DNA of 64,000 nucleotides from JBBIQV01 sp964555285 (GTDB lineage Bacteria > Nitrospirota > Nitrospiria > Nitrospirales > Nitrospiraceae): NCBI GenBank assembly GCA_964555285.1, contig CAZKRM010000002.1, forward strand, positions 62,001-126,000, given 5' to 3'. Shown here piece by piece: positions 59,827-64,000 of this stretch; position 1 is the stretch's first letter, and every line of letters begins with the position of its first letter. The notes under the pieces were generated by a model. That model saw only the letters and a program-made list of their open reading frames with translations, was not told the DNA's origin and did no database searches. The position numbers were made by a program, and so were the translations under genes.

Positions 59827-60363
59827 TCATCCTTCCCAGCGCTGGTAGAAACGGGGAAATAAGATGGAGAGGTACGAAATATTGTGATCCCAGAACCAGA
59901 AACTCATACAGGTGACCAGCGCAATGGTCGGAAGAATCAGTACTGCGAGGCCTATCACGTCCCGAATCGTCAATGGATGAGTCGTCAGGGAACAGGCGTC
60001 CCCTTCCCCGTGTTTGACGACACGAAGAATGAGGGCGGCATTCACGGCGTTGCTTTTGAAATAGAAGGAGTAGGCGTCTCCGGCGAAAGACATCGAACCG
60101 AACAGACCATTCTTGAACAGGTTGTACGCCATTTGGGCCAGCAAACTCCATGGCACATGGAGTTGTCGTGCCATCACCAGAATGGCCGCTCCACCGACGG
60201 TGGCGAGCGCGTCACCAACGACTGGGATGAGACCAAGCAGCGGATCCACCCCCATTCTCATGCGGGTTCCGGGCAGGCGCAACATATCGTCGAGCATGTG
60301 CGCAAGACGCTCGACCTGTTGCTCTTTCGAGCGAACACCACTCATAGTTTGACCGTACGCCAT
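59827..60363 (-). CDS. DUF4112 domain membrane protein
   Basis: The 178-residue protein has the DUF4112 signature LDDMLRLPGTRMRMGVDP with LLGLIPVVGD (about 23-52), a hydrophobic helix in the middle and a C-terminal hydrophobic helix near 138-160. The family is membrane-associated and of unknown function. The ATG at 60363 has AGGA 6 nt upstream; a second ATG at 60345 has none. It stands alone between a non-coding stretch and a UspA gene. Confidence 0.85.
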   Translation of the reverse strand: MAYGQTMSGVRSKEQQVERLAHMLDDMLRLPGTRMRMGVDPLLGLIPVVGDALATVGGAAILVMARQLHVPWSLLAQMAYNLFKNGLFGSMSFAGDAYSFYFKSNAVNAALILRVVKHGEGDACSLTTHPLTIRDVIGLAVLILPTIALVTCMSFWFWDHNISYLSILFPRFYQRWEG

Positions 60364-60509
60364 GCTGATCCTGCCGCATACTCGGCACTACCGAATAAAC
60401 GTACGACTGCTCAGCTGTCGCATGAGCCGCTCTTGAGGCTCAGCCTGTTACGCCTCCTCAGGAAACGCGAGTCCGAGATTCAGCACGAGAGTCCGAGCGC
60501 AGCTCCCGC

Positions 60510-61046
60510 TCATTCCACGATCCACAACGTGAAACCCGATGCATCCGACAACAACTGATCGGCGACGCCTCCGCCGATCATGCGCTTGAGCCCATGCGAG
60601 CCGTGACGGCTGATCACGATCGTTCCGTAACAGCCGAGACGAGCTTCGACCAGAATATTGTGCGCGATATCGTCTTCGTATCCGAACTTCAGCATGACGC
60701 GATCCAGAGGGAATCCGGTCTTCCCGAATAGCTCCAGCGCGGTCACCAGAGTCGGAGACTCCGTCGCGCTTTCTGTGGTGACCCAGTTGGCCTGGTCCCG
60801 GCGCAATTCCTCGGCCAGACGAACCTCCTCTGCCGGATTCTCGGATCCACCGTGTTCCAAAAGTTCGCGCGGCATCGGTTTCAACACGTGAAAGAGGGTG
60901 ACCTGCACATTGTGAACGTCACGCAGCAAGGTTCCCACATACCGCAAGGCCCTGGCGGAATGCTCGGAGTCATCGACAGCGATCAACACACGTGCGATGG
61001 CCGTGTTCCCGCGAGGGGTCGTCGTTGGAAGACTATGCGGCATCAT
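60510..61046 (-). CDS. Universal stress protein, UspA family
   Basis: The 178-residue single-domain protein has the family start ARVLIAVDDSEHSARALRY and the ATP-binding-type loop GTIVISRHGSHGLKRMIGGG near the C-terminus, so it is probably an ATP-binding form. Such proteins are induced under stress. The gene lies 4 nt after the stop of the YbaK-type gene on the same strand, so the two are probably co-transcribed. Two consecutive ATG codons mark the start. Confidence 0.9.
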   Translation of the reverse strand: MMPHSLPTTTPRGNTAIARVLIAVDDSEHSARALRYVGTLLRDVHNVQVTLFHVLKPMPRELLEHGGSENPAEEVRLAEELRRDQANWVTTESATESPTLVTALELFGKTGFPLDRVMLKFGYEDDIAHNILVEARLGCYGTIVISRHGSHGLKRMIGGGVADQLLSDASGFTLWIVE

Positions 61047-61049
61047 ACG

Positions 61050-61532
61050 TCACCGGATTTCCAAGGGTGAACGGTGGAACTCCTTTACCACCGGCCATAC
61101 GAGCGCGGCGAAATCCCAGTAGCGCATGCGAATCGCGTCCGAATGGGTCCCGGCATGAAATACGATCTCCCCGTCCTCGGCAAGCGATTGCTCGACGTAC
61201 ACGGGGAGCCCATAGAGATTTCCGAACGGCGGCATCGCTCCCAACGCACAGTCCGGAAACAGGCTCTTGATCTCATCCTCCGTCGCAAGCCGTACATGGT
61301 TGGTGAGAAAGACTTCTCGGAGTCGATGGAGATCCACATTCCAGCTGGCCGGCAACACCGTCATGACGAATCGCTCAGCCACCTTCACGATCACGACCTT
61401 CGCCATCTCACGTTCCGGGGCGTGAAGCGCCTGAGCGGTGGCCCTGGCACGATAGGCTTCCGCATGGGGTAACACGTCATAATGCACCCGTTCACGATCA
61501 AGATACGTTGCGAGCGTTTGGGAAATGGGCAT
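61050..61532 (-). CDS. YbaK/EbsC-type aminoacyl-tRNA deacylase family protein
   Basis: The 160-residue protein has the YbaK fold: EAYRARATAQALHAP, the catalytic-type Lys in MAKVVIVK, SLFPDCALGAMPPFGNLYG and the final strand with FHAGTHSDAIRM. Family members clear wrongly charged tRNA (Cys-tRNA-Pro, Ala-tRNA-Pro and others). The ATG at 61532 has an ideal AGGAGGTG site, which rules out the 27-codon longer frame. It precedes the UspA gene closely. The specific tRNA substrate cannot be read from the sequence. Confidence 0.9.
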   Translation of the reverse strand: MPISQTLATYLDRERVHYDVLPHAEAYRARATAQALHAPEREMAKVVIVKVAERFVMTVLPASWNVDLHRLREVFLTNHVRLATEDEIKSLFPDCALGAMPPFGNLYGLPVYVEQSLAEDGEIVFHAGTHSDAIRMRYWDFAALVWPVVKEFHRSPLEIR

Positions 61533-61808
61533 GACGACACCTCCTGAGGTAACCGACATTCCAAGAGAAGTTGGTCTGGAAGCGAGAGAAGCAGAGGGAC
61601 GATCCGGCTGCAAGGGGGGCGTGTCGCATGATCACCACTCCGGTCCGATCATGACAGTCGCTGGCGAGAGTCGATTATACTCCATTTGGAACAGCAACGT
61701 CTTGATAATACCGTTGGGCCCATTCTGAAACGGAACCTCACCGGATGAGACGACTGCTTGGATGGTCAGAAACGCTTCACTCCAATGCGCGCGCCGCCCG
61801 TGCAACGC

Positions 61809-62615
61809 TTATCGCGCGATCGGGAGGCGGCTGAAATAGTAGGAAGAGATGGCGGCCGTGACTGCGACATTGAGAGAGTCGATGTCCCGTACCAGGGGGA
61901 TCGAGTATCGGTGCGACGACGCGGCAATGGATGCAGGACACAACCCCTGACTTTCATTTCCCACTGCGATGATGGCGCGCGGTGCGACCACGGTAATGGA
62001 ATGAAGATCGCATGCCTCCGGCGAAGACACCACGGCGGCATACAACGCGCAGCCGGATGCCGACAGAGCGGCCGGCCCTGCGCCCTGAAATACGGGCAGC
62101 GCAAGCACCGCTCCGGCCGTGCCCCGCACCACCTTCGGATGAAAACAGTCAACGGAATCGGAGCTGAGCCAGACCCCGGAGAGACCAAGCCCTGCGGCTG
62201 TCCGAATAATCGTGCCGACATTCGTCGGATCTTGCAGACGTTCGCCATACACACCCAGCACTCGGGCCTGAGCAAGCACGTCGCCCTCATTCCATTTCGG
62301 CAGTCGGACAACGGCAAGAATGCCCTGCGGCGTATCGACATCCGAAAGCTTGTCGAATGTTTCATCCGAACAGAAGTATTGCGCCACCCGCAATGCATTC
62401 CGCGCGGCAGAACTCTCCGCGTCTTCCTGTTGAAGATATCGCGCGGAAACCGTAAGGCTGAAAATCTGTTCCGGGAAAGCGCAGATAAGATCGCGACAGG
62501 CATGGGCGCCTTCCATCGCGAAGGCGCCTTCACTGAGACGTGACTTCTTGTCCTGGAGGAGATGCCGAACCAACGACCCATGGGCGCGAGTAAGAGGGCG
62601 GAGCAGAGCAGACAC
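61809..62615 (-). CDS. TrmH/SpoU family RNA 2'-O-methyltransferase
   Basis: The 268-residue protein has an N-terminal substrate-binding part and a SPOUT domain with its three motifs: DPTNVGTIIRTAAG, IIAVGNESQGL and IDSLNVAVTAAI, which form the knotted SAM site. It methylates the 2'-OH of ribose in tRNA or 23S rRNA; the N-terminal EGAHACRDL is of the RlmB/TsnR type. The GTG at 62615 has GAGGG 6 nt upstream; no better ATG is in frame. It stands alone, followed by the coiled-coil protein gene in the same direction upstream. Confidence 0.92.
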   Translation of the reverse strand: MSALLRPLTRAHGSLVRHLLQDKKSRLSEGAFAMEGAHACRDLICAFPEQIFSLTVSARYLQQEDAESSAARNALRVAQYFCSDETFDKLSDVDTPQGILAVVRLPKWNEGDVLAQARVLGVYGERLQDPTNVGTIIRTAAGLGLSGVWLSSDSVDCFHPKVVRGTAGAVLALPVFQGAGPAALSASGCALYAAVVSSPEACDLHSITVVAPRAIIAVGNESQGLCPASIAASSHRYSIPLVRDIDSLNVAVTAAISSYYFSRLPIAR

Positions 62616-62669
62616 GTTCGACCCTCTTACCGTACAGGCCCAGGCTCGGAGAGAACGCCTGACAGAGAA

Positions 62670-63011
62670 CTACCGCCGCTTCCGCTCGGACGCGGCTTCC
62701 GCGGCACGAATCCGCTGCGCCCTCGCCTTGGCGCGCTTGAGCAGCGTGAGCTTCCCGCGGGTGCGATCTTGCTCGGTCTGCAGCTTCTCGAGCTGTGACT
62801 TCAGGTGGGCCTTCTCTTGTTTATGCAAATCCGCGCATTCGGCTTTCGAGAGAAGCTTCCAATCGCCTGTATTGCCTGCCCGCTTAATCCGAGCATCCAG
62901 CGATTCGCGAAGCTGGCGCGCCCGCATCGTCATGAGTGATTTCAGGGCCTGCCGGCGCCGTTGCACCTCTTCTTCTTCAGCCATAATGCCGCGAATGTCC
63001 GTTCCCAACAT
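62670..63011 (-). CDS. Small coiled-coil protein of unknown function
   Basis: A 113-residue, highly charged protein made of long helices rich in Lys, Arg, Glu and Gln (LHKQEKAHLKSQLEKLQTEQ), predicted to form a coiled coil. The ATG at 63011 has GGAGGG upstream. No domain is recognised. It lies 54 nt before the methyltransferase gene on the same strand, so the two may share a transcript. The basic C-terminus would allow RNA or ribosome binding. Confidence 0.7.
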   Translation of the reverse strand: MLGTDIRGIMAEEEEVQRRRQALKSLMTMRARQLRESLDARIKRAGNTGDWKLLSKAECADLHKQEKAHLKSQLEKLQTEQDRTRGKLTLLKRAKARAQRIRAAEAASERKRR

Positions 63012-63182
63012 GTTCCCGCCCTCCTTCAAAGACCTAAGTTCGAACGGGCATATTGTACCTGAATTCACCGCTCGCCTGCCACCGGACAAAAATTTGCATA
63101 ACTCATTGATGTGTATACACTTTATCAAATGCATATCATGGGGTCGCTTGCGGCAGAATCCGAACTTCTATATCATCCGCAC

Positions 63183-63644
63183 ATGCCGATCGGTGCGCTC
63201 ATACAGGCCTGGAGGCTCTCTCGAAACCTATCGATTGAAGCACTCTCAAAGACTGCCGGCATCTCAACTGCTCAGTTAGAAGAAATTGAAACCGATCAGA
63301 CTGATCCTTCCTCAGCGACCATCGAGTCACTCGCCACCGCGCTTCGCATTCCACCCTCATGGCTGTTTGATACGCCCAAATCGTTTGATTGCCTGTTCAA
63401 TGAATCCGGCGACGATGAGCCACCGCCTCCCGACCGAACCGATCCGGTCACCGAACGCATTCTCACCGGCTCACGCCTGGATCGATCGCTGTATGTCATG
63501 TTGACGGCGCTGATGCAGGCGGGAGATCCTAAACTGCTCCGCGCAGCGGAAATGAGCCTCCGCAGCCTCGTCAAACAATCACGCCACGCCTCTGTCCCCT
63601 GGCAACAGCGTTCCCCGGGGCATTTCGAACCACCCGGCGACTAA
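63183..63644 (+). CDS. XRE family HTH transcriptional regulator
   Basis: The protein opens with a Cro/C1-type helix-turn-helix (LIQAWRLSRNLSIEALSKTAGISTAQL) and a SATIESLATALRIPP third helix. The C-terminal region (about 60-150) is acidic, then helical, without a known sensor domain. The start is uncertain. The ATG at 63183 opens the HTH directly, but in-frame ATG codons at 63129 and 63138 and a GTG at 63111 lie in an AT-rich stretch with TTGCAT and TATACA boxes, so a short-leader transcript is possible. It is convergent with the rRNA methyltransferase gene. Confidence 0.82.
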   Translation: MPIGALIQAWRLSRNLSIEALSKTAGISTAQLEEIETDQTDPSSATIESLATALRIPPSWLFDTPKSFDCLFNESGDDEPPPPDRTDPVTERILTGSRLDRSLYVMLTALMQAGDPKLLRAAEMSLRSLVKQSRHASVPWQQRSPGHFEPPGD

Positions 63645-63651
63645 CCGGCGA

Positions 63652-63720
63652 GTGACGAGTGGTCAGCGATGCGTGATGAGCTTTTCTCCGAACACTGATC
63701 ACGCATCACTATTCACGTGG
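63652..63720. repeat. Palindromic GATGCGTGAT element between convergent genes
   Basis: GTGACGAGTGGTCAGCGATG plus GCGTGAT (63652-63677) forms an imperfect inverted match with ATCACGCATCACTATTCACG (63698-63717). It is related to the element at 27057-27136 and lies between two convergent genes, where it could stop transcription from both sides. Confidence 0.7.
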
Positions 63721-63753
63721 TTCCTCATACCTCGCGCCCCGTACCGCCGTCAT

Positions 63754-64000
63754 TCATAACACCTGCAGGATAAAACACTTGAGGTAGCGCGTCTCCGGCA
63801 TGCTCGCCAAGATCGGATGATCGCCGCTCTGGCCGCGCGGCTCGATCAACCGGACTTCACGCTTGGCATCTCGTGCGGCCAGGCGAACGGCATCCCAAAA
63901 TTGCGTTTCGGAAATATGATGCGAACAGGAACTCGTCACCAGAAAGCCTTCCGGTTTGGTGAGCCTGATTCCAAGCAGATTGATGTCCTTATACCCGGCG
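63754..64000 (-). CDS. Class I SAM-dependent rRNA methyltransferase, RlmI-like, 3' part
   Basis: The frame is open to the window edge, so only the last 81 residues are seen. They contain LVTSSCSHHI, in which the SCSHH motif is typical of RlmI-type 23S rRNA (cytosine-5) methyltransferases, and a RGQSGDHPILASMPETRYLK ending that also matches the family's C-terminus. The rest of the gene, including the PUA domain, lies beyond 64000. Stop codon at 63754-63756. Confidence 0.88.
   Translation of the reverse strand, partial: AGYKDINLLGIRLTKPEGFLVTSSCSHHISETQFWDAVRLAARDAKREVRLIEPRGQSGDHPILASMPETRYLKCFILQVL

Noticed and set aside
1..64000. CRISPR arrays, rRNA genes, insertion sequences
   Set aside because: No regularly spaced direct repeats, rRNA-like stretches or transposase genes with terminal repeats were seen.

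Overview
The window reads as a bacterial chromosome segment rich in GC, most likely from a Nitrospira-like member of the Nitrospirota. That assignment is an inference from gene content and style (DUF3365 haem protein, short dispersed palindromes, many small secreted or membrane proteins); no ribosomal RNA or marker search was possible. Coding is dense on both strands. There is no CRISPR array, rRNA operon, insertion sequence transposase or phage structural gene.

Layout. (1) 1-1558: tRNA-Ser(GCT), a periplasmic FKBP-type prolyl isomerase and tRNA-Phe(GAA). (2) 1559-12218: an island-like accessory block directly downstream of tRNA-Phe. It holds a type I restriction-modification locus (hsdM, hsdS, hsdR) carrying extra cargo: a DUF3800 protein, an unrecognised 156-residue protein, a strong terminator, a divergent broken copy of the hsdR 5' end, a HipA-like kinase and a HIRAN-type partner inserted ahead of the intact hsdR. 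A TacA/TacT-type toxin-antitoxin pair follows, with a frameshifted toxin. (3) 12205-32727, all on the minus strand: about 20 closely spaced or overlapping genes for degrading amino-acid-derived acids. Read in the direction of transcription they are an HPPD-like VOC protein, homogentisate dioxygenase, a fumarylacetoacetase-family protein, a phosphoribosyltransferase-like protein, 2-oxoacid dehydrogenase E1 alpha/E1 beta/E2, thiolase, 3-hydroxyacyl-CoA dehydrogenase, a two-subunit B12 mutase with its MeaB-type GTPase, a thiolase-fold/DUF35 pair, enoyl-CoA hydratase, the 2-methylcitrate cycle set (PrpD, PrpB, PrpC) and an acyl-CoA ligase. The large mutase subunit carries isobutyryl-CoA-mutase-type rather than methylmalonyl-CoA-mutase-type residues. 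That fits a route in which isobutyryl-CoA is isomerised to butyryl-CoA and burned by beta-oxidation, while propionyl-CoA goes through the 2-methylcitrate cycle.

(4) 33046-38896, plus strand and divergent from the block above: a haem-oxygenase-like diiron protein, an HTH regulator with a PLD-like C-terminus, a tryptophanase-type beta-lyase, a long acyl-CoA dehydrogenase and a lipoate ligase. (5) 39077-49582: a lipid-degradation module with a quinone-oxidoreductase-like protein, a second long acyl-CoA dehydrogenase, thiolase, a FadB/FadJ-type multifunctional protein, a FadD-type ligase, a patatin-like lipase and a glycerophosphodiesterase. (6) 50169-60363: an envelope/stress block with a ClpX-like ATPase whose zinc finger is altered, a trypsin-FGE fusion in an operon with a DUF3365 haem protein, three small secreted proteins (two are tandem paralogues), a cytoplasmic two-component system, two very small membrane proteins, a two-TM protein and a DUF4112 protein. 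(7) 60510-64000: UspA, a YbaK-type deacylase, a SpoU/TrmH-type rRNA methylase, a coiled-coil protein, an XRE regulator and the 3' end of an RlmI-type rRNA methyltransferase.

Two families of short imperfect palindromes recur between genes. One copy lies in frame inside the acyl-CoA ligase and another supplies the C-terminal tail of the 3-hydroxyacyl-CoA dehydrogenase. The points most worth following up are the HipA/HIRAN cassette in the restriction locus, the mutase specificity switch, the diiron-protein/tryptophanase operon, the Cys-less thiolase-fold protein with DUF35, and the tandem secreted family near the two-component system.
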